A model generated the notes under the pieces. The model saw only the letters and a list, made by a program, of their open reading frames with translations, ran no database searches and was not told the origin of the DNA. This document shows, one piece after another, positions 44,539 to 53,447 of a stretch of 64,000 bases of DNA; positions within the stretch are counted from its first letter, which is position 1; every line of letters begins with the position of its first letter. The stretch is from Paucihalobacter ruber (lineage in GTDB: Bacteria > Bacteroidota > Bacteroidia > Flavobacteriales > Flavobacteriaceae), in contig NZ_VHIQ01000004.1 in NCBI RefSeq assembly GCF_006494535.1, forward strand, positions 382,662-446,661, given 5' to 3'. The translations under genes were made by a program, and so were the position numbers.

Positions 44539-45789
44539 TTAGTTTAAATTTTTAAATTCGTTAGGCACTGTAAAAGTAAAGGTCGAACCTATTTCTTCTA
44601 CACTTTCAAAGGCTATTGTACCTCCTAAATTTTCTATATGACTTTTTACGATGTTCAACCCAATTCCGGTACCTTGAACATTCAAGGCATTCTCGGCTCT
44701 AAAATAGCGGTTAAAAATATTTTTTTGTTCAGATTCCGGAATTCCAATACCGTGGTCAATGATTGTAAATGATGTTATTGATTTGTCTTGTTTTATAACG
44801 ATATCAATTGATTGATTTTCTCCTGAGTATTTAATGGCATTATTGATAAGATTCGACAGAGCCAGCTCAATAATTTTTTCGTCTTGATACAAGGTAAGAT
44901 CTTCAATATCTTCGGGATAGTTTATTACCTGACCTTCTTTCAAAAGCATATTGGCATTATAGACCACCTCATTAACTACTTTGCTGATTAAAAAGTCGCT
45001 GCATTTATATTGAATGTTGCCGGTTTCGAATTTTTCGATGGATAGAAAATCGTTTAAAATATTATTCAAATAGTGCACTTTATTAGTAATTGTTTTTAAA
45101 TGTTTGTCGCGCTTTTCCTGTTGCTCGGTCAATTTGTATTTAGCCAAAAGCATGGTGCTGGTCAAAATACCGCTTAATGGCGTTTTAAATTCATGTGACA
45201 CTAGAGATAAAAAACGTGTTTTAAGTTCGTTGAGTTCTTTCTCTTTTTTAAGTGCCGCCTTGGTTTTGTTTTCGGCTTTAATGCGCTTAATGTTTTCTTC
45301 CTCTAAAGCGTGATTGAGTTCTTTTAATTGAGACACCGAAGCACTTAATGCCTGTGTTCTTTGTTGTACTTTTTCTTCTAAATGGACATTGAGTTCCAGT
45401 ATTTTTTCTTCTTGTTCTTTCCTAAGGGTAATATCAATGACTATGGCCATGACGTAATGTTCACCGTCAAAGTTAAACGGATTAAGCCCTGCTTCAACAG
45501 GAAATTTAGAACCATTTTTATGTAATCCAAAAATATCACGCCCAACACCCATTCTTCGCTTTTCATCTTTATCTAAAAAATCTTCTACATGGGCGCGGTG
45601 TGAACTGTGGTATTCCTGCGGAATTAAAACTGATAAAGCGCTGCCGATTAATTCACCTGTAATATAACCAAACATAACATTCGCAGATTGGTTAGTGGCT
45701 ACAATTTTTTGTGAGGTATCTACTACAATTACACCTTCAGATACAGATTCAAATAAGGTTTGGAATACCGACTGACTTTCGTGAAACAT
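44539..45789 (-). CDS. soluble PAS-domain sensor histidine kinase (FixL-like PAS)
   Basis: A 416-residue cytoplasmic kinase without membrane segments. A PAS domain (about 8-120) is followed by a coiled coil (122-190), a HisKA domain with H199 in LSLVSHEFKTPLSG, and an HATPase domain (NLINNAIKYS, DHGIGIPE, GTGIGLNIVKSH). In the PAS, H64 (SSHRAHVEDFL) and R84 (GVGRDIFG) are exactly 20 residues apart, the spacing of the heme ligand H200 and R220 of Bradyrhizobium FixL, with a similar KxGSKFPVE stretch afterwards. This suggests, but does not prove, a heme-based oxygen sensor; non-heme PAS domains can share the histidine. Its partner is the adjacent REC-Crp protein. Confidence 0.92.
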   Translation of the reverse strand: MFHESQSVFQTLFESVSEGVIVVDTSQKIVATNQSANVMFGYITGELIGSALSVLIPQEYHSSHRAHVEDFLDKDEKRRMGVGRDIFGLHKNGSKFPVEAGLNPFNFDGEHYVMAIVIDITLRKEQEEKILELNVHLEEKVQQRTQALSASVSQLKELNHALEEENIKRIKAENKTKAALKKEKELNELKTRFLSLVSHEFKTPLSGILTSTMLLAKYKLTEQQEKRDKHLKTITNKVHYLNNILNDFLSIEKFETGNIQYKCSDFLISKVVNEVVYNANMLLKEGQVINYPEDIEDLTLYQDEKIIELALSNLINNAIKYSGENQSIDIVIKQDKSITSFTIIDHGIGIPESEQKNIFNRYFRAENALNVQGTGIGLNIVKSHIENLGGTIAFESVEEIGSTFTFTVPNEFKNLN

Positions 45790-45894
45790 TTAGGTTTTAA
45801 GGTATTTTATTCTACGGTAAAAATAATAATATTAATCGAGGTTTGAAGCCTGATTTCAATTTAAAAAATCATCGAATAGATGTCATTATAATCA

Positions 45895-46665
45895 TTAACT
45901 TTTTAGTTGTTTAAGTAGGTCTTTGGTAAGTAATTCTTGTGCTTTTGCATAACCAAATTCAAAGATTTTATCGACCTTGCTACTATCGAAAATTCCAAAA
46001 TTATTTAACTGGTCGGGACATACCACAAGGTCGCAATCTTGAAATTTGGCAATATCTTCTTTGGCCGATTTAATTCTGTAAGCTCGCTCTAGAACACTGT
46101 AGGAGTATTTGAGTTTTTTTATGTCTAAGTCTCCAAATGGGTTCACATAAACTCCAATAATTTTGTCGTTATTTTCTTTTAATACTTCAACGGGAAAATT
46201 GTTTAAAACACCACCATCAACATAGTGATTGCCGTCTATCTCAACAGGCGTGTAAACCCCTGGAAATGCGGCCGATGCAAGAATTGGCTTAATAAGCTTG
46301 CCACTGCTAAATGTTTTATTTTCGCCCGATATAATATTGGTGGCATTGATGTAAAGCGGAATTTTAAGAGCGCCAAAATCGTCATCAGGAAAAATACCTT
46401 GAAGAGTTTTAAAATATTTATCAGTGTTTATAAATCCCGGTTTTCCAAAGGCAAATTTTTTATAATCTGTAACATTAACCGATTTAAAAAACCTGAGAAT
46501 ATCTTTCCACTTCATACCGCCGGCAAATAAGGAGCCAACAATGGCACCGGCACTTACACCGGATACCTCGTTGATTTTTATATCATGTTCCTCAAGGGCT
46601 TTAATAACACCTATGTGGGCGGCACCACGCATGCCACCACCCGATAGTACCAATCCTGTAGGCAT
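45895..46665 (-). CDS. patatin-like phospholipase family protein
   Basis: A 256-residue serine hydrolase with the oxyanion loop SGGGMRGAAHIG (residues 8-19), nucleophile S38 in GVSAGAIVG, and partner D150 in VDGGVLNNFP, the complete Ser-Asp dyad. It has no signal peptide and resembles RssA-type bacterial patatins, which cleave acyl groups from membrane lipids. It is upstream of the histidine kinase gene on the same strand, separated by about 105 bases, and may belong to the same stress block. Substrate unknown. Confidence 0.9.
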   Translation of the reverse strand: MPTGLVLSGGGMRGAAHIGVIKALEEHDIKINEVSGVSAGAIVGSLFAGGMKWKDILRFFKSVNVTDYKKFAFGKPGFINTDKYFKTLQGIFPDDDFGALKIPLYINATNIISGENKTFSSGKLIKPILASAAFPGVYTPVEIDGNHYVDGGVLNNFPVEVLKENNDKIIGVYVNPFGDLDIKKLKYSYSVLERAYRIKSAKEDIAKFQDCDLVVCPDQLNNFGIFDSSKVDKIFEFGYAKAQELLTKDLLKQLKS

Positions 46666-46740
46666 AATTATTTAGGTTGTTTGATGAAACCCAAAGGTAA
46701 ACAGCCTAATGCAATCAAACAAACCAAAAGGCGTATGTTT

Positions 46741-47148
46741 TTATTTTGTTTTTAGCAAAGCTTCAATTTTAGCCAAAATTATTAGCTCAGATTTATTTTT
46801 ACCGGCGTAACTTTCGGCAATGGCCAACGCCGTTTTTATAATGAGAGATTTTATGTCTTCTGTGAATAAAGATGAATGATTTTTATAATAGCCTTCAAAT
46901 TTAGAGAAGCAGGTATCACTTTTCCAATCGGCTTCTTCCAGCCAATCAAAAACAATTTCAATTTGGTATGCTGCATCACTGCCAAAAACGTCGCTGGTAC
47001 TATCAATATTTACCCAATGTTCTTTAACTAATCCTTTTAAGGTTTTAACTTCCTTATCGTCAATTGTTTTATCCACAGCTGCAACAGCATAAAACAAATA
47101 TCCAATGTGTTGATAAGCCTGGGTACTTAATGATTGATGTGCGGTCAT
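46741..47148 (-). CDS. TerB-like helical protein
   Basis: A 135-residue all-helical protein. The start HIGYLFYAVAAVDKTIDDKEVKTL resembles the first acidic metal-binding region of TerB-like domains. It has no signal peptide. It diverges from the membrane protein/USP operon across a 172-base spacer that holds a near-match to the Fnr-type site. TerB-like proteins occur with stress functions, including tellurite resistance, but the biochemical role is unknown. Family assignment is tentative. Confidence 0.6.
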   Translation of the reverse strand: MTAHQSLSTQAYQHIGYLFYAVAAVDKTIDDKEVKTLKGLVKEHWVNIDSTSDVFGSDAAYQIEIVFDWLEEADWKSDTCFSKFEGYYKNHSSLFTEDIKSLIIKTALAIAESYAGKNKSELIILAKIEALLKTK

Positions 47149-47215
47149 GACTTAAATGTTTTAATTTTTAATTGTTTATCTTTATAAAAGTAGTAAAATC
47201 ATTATGAAACTGGTA

Positions 47216-47227
47216 TGATTTTAGTCA
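47216..47227. promoter_or_regulatory. Fnr-type near-match in the divergent spacer
   Basis: TGATTTTAGTCA differs by one base from TGAT-N4-ATCA. It lies 94 bases before the membrane protein/USP operon and 68 bases before the TerB-like gene. I see no clear -33/-7 promoter at a class II distance, so this is weaker than the site at 43421. Confidence 0.35.
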
Positions 47228-47320
47228 GTATTTACACCTTAAAATATGAGGAGAATCATAGTAATTGCAATGCATTAATAGTAATTTCATAGCAGTAAAT
47301 TAAACTTAAAAACACAAACC

Positions 47321-47707
47321 ATGGAAGCCATTACTATTCTAACAAAATTTTGGGGTTGGTACCTTATCATATTTTTCTTAATTCTCACTTTAAGACCTGC
47401 CAGAATTAAGCAAATTTTTAACGATTTAAAGAACGAACGCTTCAGATTTATCGTGTCGTTTTTGGCCATTATAATTGGTTTGATCAATATTTTGTTGTAT
47501 AATGAATGGGTTGCTAACTGGACGTATATCATTACGGCTTTTGGCTGGATAGCGCTTTTTATTGGCTTGGCATTGTTTATTCTGCCAAAACAAGCTGTTG
47601 ATACACTTATAAGACTCAATATCAAATTTGTGCAACTTGTTTATATGTTATTGTTTTTGACAGGTTTATTCCTGCTGAATATGGCATATATTATAGTTCC
47701 TGTTTAA
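47321..47707 (+). CDS. small four-helix membrane protein heading the USP operon
   Basis: A 128-residue inner-membrane protein with four hydrophobic segments (about 10-25, 43-60, 66-87, 100-126) and short basic loops (RPARIKQIFNDLKNERFR). No known domain is recognised. It begins a plus-strand operon, 18 bases before the first of three USP genes. Function unknown, possibly linked to the stress response by position. Confidence 0.7.
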   Translation: MEAITILTKFWGWYLIIFFLILTLRPARIKQIFNDLKNERFRFIVSFLAIIIGLINILLYNEWVANWTYIITAFGWIALFIGLALFILPKQAVDTLIRLNIKFVQLVYMLLFLTGLFLLNMAYIIVPV

Positions 47708-47725
47708 TAGTTAAAAAACATCATT

Positions 47726-48574
47726 ATGAGAAAGATTATCATTCCTACCGATTTTTCAGATAACGCCTTGAATGCTATTAAATATGCGCTTGAGCTGTTT
47801 AAATACGATAAGGCCGAAGTTTATTTTTTACATGCTTTTGAAGATGAAATTTATAAAGATGCCGAAGATCAACGCTCAGACGACCTTTCTGATGTTAGCG
47901 AAAATATCAGAAAACGCACCATACAGTCGTTGGATAATCTCATAAAAGAAGTTTATGATATTTGGCCCAATCCACGTCATTCTTACCATCCGGTTGCCAG
48001 TCAGCATAGTATTGTTGACGCTATTGATATTCTCACCGATACTATTAATGCAGATATTATTGTTATGGGAACCAAGGGCAAAACCGACAGTAAAAGTGCC
48101 ATACTAGGCAGTAATACCTTAAAGGTGATGCGTTATGTTGCTGCTCCTGTTTTGGCAATTCCTGATGGTTTTGAATACATTCAACCCAAACAAATAGTAT
48201 TTGCTACCAATTATCTTATTCCTTATAAACGAAGAGAGCTAAAATTACTTTGTGATCTGGCGGTTCCCTATCGCGCCAATATTGATATGATATACGTAGC
48301 CAAAACTCCAACACTATCATTAAGACAAGAGGTAAACAGACAGTTCATGGAGGATGCCCTTTGCAAAAACACCATTCATTTTAAGCATGTTGTGTCAACA
48401 AATATTCATGGAGGTATCAAAGATTATTGCGATAAAACCGAAGCCGATATGCTGGTAATGGTGAACAGTCGTGACACCTATCTTGAAGAAATACTATTTA
48501 ACTCAACCGTCGATGCCGTGGCACTTCAAAGTAAAATACCACTTTTAACTTTACAAAATATTCGCAGAGATTAA
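47726..48574 (+). CDS. tandem universal stress protein 1
   Basis: A 282-residue protein of two UspA domains. The N-terminal domain starts MRKIIIPTDFSDNALNAIKYALE and has the nucleotide-binding pattern MGTKGKTDSKSAILGSN. The C-terminal domain keeps the fold but has SRDTYLEEILFNSTVDAV instead of the glycine-rich loop, so it probably does not bind ATP. It is the first of three tandem USP genes separated by 14-25 bases and clearly duplicated from a common ancestor with the copy at 42529. Confidence 0.9.
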   Translation: MRKIIIPTDFSDNALNAIKYALELFKYDKAEVYFLHAFEDEIYKDAEDQRSDDLSDVSENIRKRTIQSLDNLIKEVYDIWPNPRHSYHPVASQHSIVDAIDILTDTINADIIVMGTKGKTDSKSAILGSNTLKVMRYVAAPVLAIPDGFEYIQPKQIVFATNYLIPYKRRELKLLCDLAVPYRANIDMIYVAKTPTLSLRQEVNRQFMEDALCKNTIHFKHVVSTNIHGGIKDYCDKTEADMLVMVNSRDTYLEEILFNSTVDAVALQSKIPLLTLQNIRRD

Positions 48575-48598
48575 TGTTTAACTTAAAAGCTCATCACA

Positions 48599-49444
48599 AT
48601 GAAACGTATACTTTTACCCACCGATTTTTCAAAAAACGCCTGGAATGCCATTTCATATGCCGCCCAGTTGTTTAAAAATGAGACCTGCACATTTTATTTG
48701 TTGCATACTTACACACCCATTATATATCACACAGAGTTTGTAATGCTCAATCCCAACGATATTGAAATTAGCAATATTGTAAGAGAAACAGCCGAAAAGG
48801 ATATGGAAGAAACCCGCAAAAAGCTGGTAGAAAATTATCCAAACAGTCAACACGAGGTTGAAACCATTGTCTCTTTTAATACCTTAATTAGTGAAATTAA
48901 GGACCAGATGGAGAAACTAAAAATAGACTACATTGTAATGGGCACAAAAGGTGCAACCGGCGCAACCGAAGTTTTGTTTGGTACCAACACCGTTCATGTG
49001 TTGAACCATATTAAATGTCCGTTAATCGCCGTATCAGAAAAATATAAGGCTGAAAGCCCTAAAAATGTGCTATTCCCTTCAGATTTCTATATTAATTTTG
49101 AAGAAAAGCACATTCAACCAATTGTTGATGTAGTAAAACCTAATAATTCAAATTTGAACGTTTTACATGTCTCTCATGGGTATGAATTAAGTTACAAAAA
49201 CCTTCAAAATAAAAACAAATTAGAAACGCTTTTAGGAGATACCAATTTTAAGTTTCACGATGTAAGTGACGACAGTCTTGAGAATGCCATCAATAAATTT
49301 ATTAAAGAACAACATATAGATTTATTGGTGTTAATCAACAATAAAAAATCGTTTTTCGAAAATCTGTTTTTTAGACCGTTTGTTAACAAAATGGGATTAC
49401 ATCTCGAAATACCTTTAATGGTAATTCCGTCTTACGCCAAATAA
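48599..49444 (+). CDS. tandem universal stress protein 2
   Basis: A 281-residue two-domain UspA protein. The first domain has MGTKGATGATEVLFGTN, a normal ATP-binding loop, and ends CPLIAV. The second has NKKSFFENLFFRPFVNKM with the FRP motif shared with the copy at 42529, and ends IPLMVIP. It lies in the middle of the operon, 24 bases after USP 1 and 14 before USP 3. Role in stress survival is inferred from family. Confidence 0.9.
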   Translation: MKRILLPTDFSKNAWNAISYAAQLFKNETCTFYLLHTYTPIIYHTEFVMLNPNDIEISNIVRETAEKDMEETRKKLVENYPNSQHEVETIVSFNTLISEIKDQMEKLKIDYIVMGTKGATGATEVLFGTNTVHVLNHIKCPLIAVSEKYKAESPKNVLFPSDFYINFEEKHIQPIVDVVKPNNSNLNVLHVSHGYELSYKNLQNKNKLETLLGDTNFKFHDVSDDSLENAINKFIKEQHIDLLVLINNKKSFFENLFFRPFVNKMGLHLEIPLMVIPSYAK

Positions 49445-49458
49445 TAAAACCCACAGAA

Positions 49459-50307
49459 ATGGTAACTAAAATATTGATACCAACCGATTTTTCAAGAAAT
49501 GCCTGGCATGCGCTGTGTTATGCCTTAGAAATTTATAGGCACAGTCATTGCGAAATTCATCTGCTCAATGCCTTTAGTATTGCAGATGGTTTAAGTGTGC
49601 TGATGTATCCTGAACCCGGAGATGAAGATTATGAGAACGCTAAACTGGAATCTGAGCAAGAGCTTAGCAAATTGGCCGATAAAATTACCATCAGATTGCA
49701 GGGTTTTAAACCTCATAAAATTCAAATAGCCGCTATTTGTGGAGAACCCATAGAAGTTATTCAGGATTACAGTCAAACCAATCAAATAGAATTAATTGTA
49801 ATGGGCACACAAGGCATTTCAGATACCGGTAAAGCGGCATTTGGCAGTGTGGCAGTGAATGTAATGGAAAAGGTTAGGCACTGTCCTGTTATGGTGGTGC
49901 CGCAAAGCACGCTTTTAGTGCCGCCAAAGGAAATTGTTTTCCCAACAAAACTTAGTTCTAATTTCACTGAAACAAACCTCAAGGTTTTAAACGAAATTGT
50001 TTTAACCCACCAATCACACCTTAAGATTTTACATGTTTTTAAAAATACAACCTATGTTTTAAGCAATGCGCAAAATGAAGTTTTAAACCGGTTAAAAAGA
50101 CTCTTGCCTCAGCAATTGTTCAGTTTTAAGGCGCTTCACAATTTAGATGTTTTAAGCGGAATTAATTGTTTTATTGAAAGCAGAGAGAGCGATATGGTCA
50201 CATTTTTAAATAAAAAACACGCTTTTTTTGGTAGTATTTTAAGCAGACCATTAATCAAACAAATTACATTTTACACGCGTGTACCTGTTTTGGTTTTACA
50301 CGAATAA
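49459..50307 (+). CDS. tandem universal stress protein 3
   Basis: A 282-residue two-domain UspA protein, the most divergent of the four. Its N-terminal loop is MGTQGISDTGKAAFGSVAVN, still GxxG-9x-GS. The C-terminal domain has NKKHAFFGSILSRPLIKQI, again a degenerate loop, and ends VPVLVLHE like the copy at 42529. It ends 8 bases before the ATP-cone/nuclease gene, with which it is surely co-transcribed. Confidence 0.9.
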   Translation: MVTKILIPTDFSRNAWHALCYALEIYRHSHCEIHLLNAFSIADGLSVLMYPEPGDEDYENAKLESEQELSKLADKITIRLQGFKPHKIQIAAICGEPIEVIQDYSQTNQIELIVMGTQGISDTGKAAFGSVAVNVMEKVRHCPVMVVPQSTLLVPPKEIVFPTKLSSNFTETNLKVLNEIVLTHQSHLKILHVFKNTTYVLSNAQNEVLNRLKRLLPQQLFSFKALHNLDVLSGINCFIESRESDMVTFLNKKHAFFGSILSRPLIKQITFYTRVPVLVLHE

Positions 50308-50315
50308 TCTAAATA

Positions 50316-51152
50316 ATGAGCAAAAAGCACATCAATATCACAAAGTACTCGGGTGAGAGGGAATTATTTTCAAAAGATCATTTAAAAGCTTCTTTACGCC
50401 GTTCGGGGGCTGATGAAACAACCATAGAAAACGTAGCAACCTTAGTAGCATCCGAATTATACGAAGGTATTACCACCAAAGAGATTTACAACCGTGCTTT
50501 TGCTTTACTAAAAAAGAAAAAAAGCCATTTTGCCTCAAAATACAAACTTAAAAAGGCCATTTTTGAATTGGGTCCTACCGGTTTTCCGTTTGAACAATAT
50601 GTTAGTGAAATTTTAAAGCACAGTGGCTACACCTGTGAAGTCAGCAAGTTTATTGATGGGAAATGTGTAACACATGAAATTGATGTTGTAGCCAAAAAAA
50701 ACAACAAAACAACGCTTATTGAATGCAAGTTTAAAAGCGAGCAAGGAGGTAGTTGTGATGTTAAAATTCCGCTTTACATTCAATCGCGTTACCAAGACGT
50801 TAATTTTAAATGGAATACAGATGAAGGCGATTTACAACCGGCCTTAATTGTTACCAATGCCCGTTTTACCAAAGATGCTGAAGCTTACGCCAAATGCGAA
50901 GGTTTAAATTTGATGAGTTGGGATTTTCCTGCCGGACAAGCTTTAAAAGACCTGATAGATCAAATGGACCTATATCCCATAACTGTTTCAACACTACTTA
51001 CCCAAAGGGAAAAACAATTTTTGTTAAGCCGAAATATGGTGCTCTGTAAGCAATTACTCGGAGACAAATTTTATTTGGATCATTTAGGAGTGTCTGAAGT
51101 GCGCAAAACAAAAATTCTTAACGAAATTAAAGCACTGTGTCATGTTAAGTAA
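50316..51152 (+). CDS. ATP-cone domain fused to PD-(D/E)XK nuclease-like domain
   Basis: A 278-residue protein. Residues 5-90 form an ATP-cone (ITKYSGERELFSKDHLKASLRRSG), the nucleotide-sensing module known from ribonucleotide reductases and NrdR. Residues 90-215 form a restriction-endonuclease-like fold of the Mrr type with EIDVVAKKNNKTTLIECKFK, giving D123, E136 and K138 as the catalytic triad. The C-terminal ~50 residues are helical. It could be a nucleotide-controlled nuclease. It overlaps the next gene, a beta-CASP hydrolase, by 11 bases. Activity and target are not known. Confidence 0.85.
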   Translation: MSKKHINITKYSGERELFSKDHLKASLRRSGADETTIENVATLVASELYEGITTKEIYNRAFALLKKKKSHFASKYKLKKAIFELGPTGFPFEQYVSEILKHSGYTCEVSKFIDGKCVTHEIDVVAKKNNKTTLIECKFKSEQGGSCDVKIPLYIQSRYQDVNFKWNTDEGDLQPALIVTNARFTKDAEAYAKCEGLNLMSWDFPAGQALKDLIDQMDLYPITVSTLLTQREKQFLLSRNMVLCKQLLGDKFYLDHLGVSEVRKTKILNEIKALCHVK

Positions 51153-52518
51153 ACCTAAACTTTCAGTTCAATTTTTTGGTGCCGCCGGCGAAGTTACAGG
51201 CTCTAAATTTTTATTGAGTTATGGTGAAGATCAGGTTATGATTGACTGTGGCATGTTTCAAGGATTAAAAGAATTAAGATTGCTCAACTGGCAAGACTTG
51301 CCCGTTAACGTCAACAAAATTCAAAATGTGATTCTTACCCATGGCCATTTAGACCACGTTGGTTATTTACCGAGACTGGTTAAACAAGGTTTTACCGGTA
51401 ATATTATAGGTTCGCTGCCCACTTTGTCTATTGCCGAAATTATTTTGCTAGACAGTGCTAAAATTCATGAAGAAGAGGCTGAAAAAGCCAACAAAGAACA
51501 GTACAGCAAGCACCATCCTGCCTTACCACTTTACACAATAAAAGATGCCGAAAATACTATAAAATACTTTAAACATGTTGCGGTTAACGAGTGGAATGAG
51601 CTCAACAATAATATGAGCTTTAGAATGCAATACAACGGACACATTTTAGGTGCCACTTTTGTTGAAATTATGGTTGCCGATAAAACCCTGGTGTTTTCAG
51701 GTGATATTGGTAGAAAAGACGATTTACTCTTGTCTAATCCGCAACAGCCTGAAAAAGCAGATTATCTATTCATTGAAAGTACCTACGGAAACAAATTACA
51801 TCCTAAAGAAGATTTAAAAGAAATTTTGAAACACCACGTCAATCAAACCATTTATAATCGTGGCATTTTAATTATTCCCAGCTTTGCTGTTGAACGTTTA
51901 CAGTCTTTAATGTATTTGTTCTGGCAGTTATTTAAACGCAACGAAATACCCGATATTCCAATATTTATCGATAGTCCTATGGGGCACGATGTGCTTAAAC
52001 TATTTAAGCAGTATCCCAACTGGCATAATATAGACGAAGCCACCTTTAAAGCCATGTGCAATCACTTTAATATCATCACCTCTTATCGCGACACATGGAA
52101 AACTATTGATAATCCGCAGCCCAAGGTAGTCATTGCCGGTAGCGGAATGGTAACCGGCGGTCGTGTACTCACCTATTTGCAACAAAAATTAGATATGGAT
52201 AATACCACCGTTTTACTTGTGGGGTATCAGGCTGAAGGTACACGCGGTCGCGCTTTACTGGAAGGCACTCACGAGTTAAAAATATTTGGCAAATACATCC
52301 CTGTAAAGGCAAAAATTGCCCATATTGATAGTCTTTCGGCACATGCCGACCAAAAGGAATTACTGCAATGGATGAGCCAACTCGAAAATAAACCAAAGAA
52401 AGTGTTCCTTATTCATGGCGAATCGTCAGCACTTGAAGCTTTTAGAGTTAAGATTGAAAGCACCTTTAGTTACGAGGTGGTTATTCCAAAGCTGAATGAG
52501 ATTTATGAACTAGAGTAA
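51142..52518 (+). CDS. metallo-beta-lactamase/beta-CASP RNase-like hydrolase
   Basis: A 458-residue cytoplasmic protein with zinc motif HGHLDH (H67, H69, D71, H72), FSGDIGRKDD, and beta-CASP motifs including IESTYGN, IPSFAVERLQ, GSGMVTGGR and SLSAHADQKEL. It resembles the Ysh1/CPSF73-like or TTHA0252-type bacterial RNases. It is the last gene of the USP operon and overlaps the ATP-cone/nuclease gene by 11 bases, which implies coupled function. I infer RNA or nucleic acid processing during stress; not shown. Confidence 0.9.
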   Translation: MLSKPKLSVQFFGAAGEVTGSKFLLSYGEDQVMIDCGMFQGLKELRLLNWQDLPVNVNKIQNVILTHGHLDHVGYLPRLVKQGFTGNIIGSLPTLSIAEIILLDSAKIHEEEAEKANKEQYSKHHPALPLYTIKDAENTIKYFKHVAVNEWNELNNNMSFRMQYNGHILGATFVEIMVADKTLVFSGDIGRKDDLLLSNPQQPEKADYLFIESTYGNKLHPKEDLKEILKHHVNQTIYNRGILIIPSFAVERLQSLMYLFWQLFKRNEIPDIPIFIDSPMGHDVLKLFKQYPNWHNIDEATFKAMCNHFNIITSYRDTWKTIDNPQPKVVIAGSGMVTGGRVLTYLQQKLDMDNTTVLLVGYQAEGTRGRALLEGTHELKIFGKYIPVKAKIAHIDSLSAHADQKELLQWMSQLENKPKKVFLIHGESSALEAFRVKIESTFSYEVVIPKLNEIYELE

Positions 52519-52538
52519 CTAACGACGTTTTCTCAAAT

Positions 52539-53396
52539 TCAATCTTTAAAATATTTTACTACCCAATCATGAAAATTTGATTGAATATTAAACTCTTCTC
52601 TAACGCCTTGAATATTTTTAACCTCGCAAAACTCATGTTGGTTCATGTATTTAAACATTTTGTATAGTTGGCTACCCATAAATAGTTGCGTAAACAATCC
52701 GGGAAGTTTTTGATACTTTACGGGTTTTTGTAATACTTCAGAAAAAACTTCAGCCAAGGCTAACATATCGTATTCATCTGTTGCAATTTCTATTGTTTTA
52801 TTTTGATATTTCTGATGGTTATCAATTACTTGAGAGCCAATACTACCAATATGGGCCACACCTATCATTTGTTGCTTACAATGTTTGTTGAGTGGCGATA
52901 CAAATTTTCCCTTTTTAATACCATTGTAAACTTGAGGATAGAGATAATTTTCATAAAAAGAAGCAGGTCTCAAAATAGTATATTCAATTCCGGCAGCTTT
53001 AATATGTTGCTCTATTTCATTTTTACTTTCAAAATGCGGAATACCGGTATTGAGATTGGCACCAAGAACCGACGAATAAACTAAATGTTCAATACCGGTG
53101 TCTTTTAAAGTGTTTAAAAATTGAATGGCTTCCTTAACTTCGGTTGGTTTGTCTTTTAAGGCTTGCACAAAGAAAACAGTGTCTGTTTGTGCAATAGCTC
53201 CTTGATAGGTTTTTGGCGTGGTTAAATCGCCTTCTATTAACGTTATACCATGCTTTTGTAATGTTTTGGCTTTATCTGATTTGGTGTTCCGGGTTAAACC
53301 TATTATTCGATAACCCTTTTCTAAAAGTTGCTGAGCAACGGCACCACCCTGATTACCGGTAATACCGGTTATAAAAACTGTACGCTTGGCATTCAT
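52539..53396 (-). CDS. NmrA-family NAD(P)-binding protein
   Basis: A 285-residue atypical short-chain dehydrogenase/NmrA-like protein. The Rossmann motif GITGNQGGAVAQQLL (about residues 12-26) is of the GxxGxxG type. There is no clear YxxxK catalytic pair, which is usual for NmrA-like redox sensors. It is a single gene on the minus strand; a 21-base near-palindrome lies 52 bases upstream. Role unknown, perhaps NADP-dependent quinone or aldehyde reduction, or redox sensing. Confidence 0.85.
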   Translation of the reverse strand: MNAKRTVFITGITGNQGGAVAQQLLEKGYRIIGLTRNTKSDKAKTLQKHGITLIEGDLTTPKTYQGAIAQTDTVFFVQALKDKPTEVKEAIQFLNTLKDTGIEHLVYSSVLGANLNTGIPHFESKNEIEQHIKAAGIEYTILRPASFYENYLYPQVYNGIKKGKFVSPLNKHCKQQMIGVAHIGSIGSQVIDNHQKYQNKTIEIATDEYDMLALAEVFSEVLQKPVKYQKLPGLFTQLFMGSQLYKMFKYMNQHEFCEVKNIQGVREEFNIQSNFHDWVVKYFKD

Positions 53397-53447
53397 TAGT
53401 TAAAAGTTTGGTTGATAGAACTAAGATACAAAATTTTAGGTTAAGAT

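Noticed and set aside
45843..45859. TTGAA-N7-TTCAA upstream of the histidine kinase gene as an operator
   Set aside because: Arms are only five bases and the spacing is not that of Fnr/Crp sites; likely chance.
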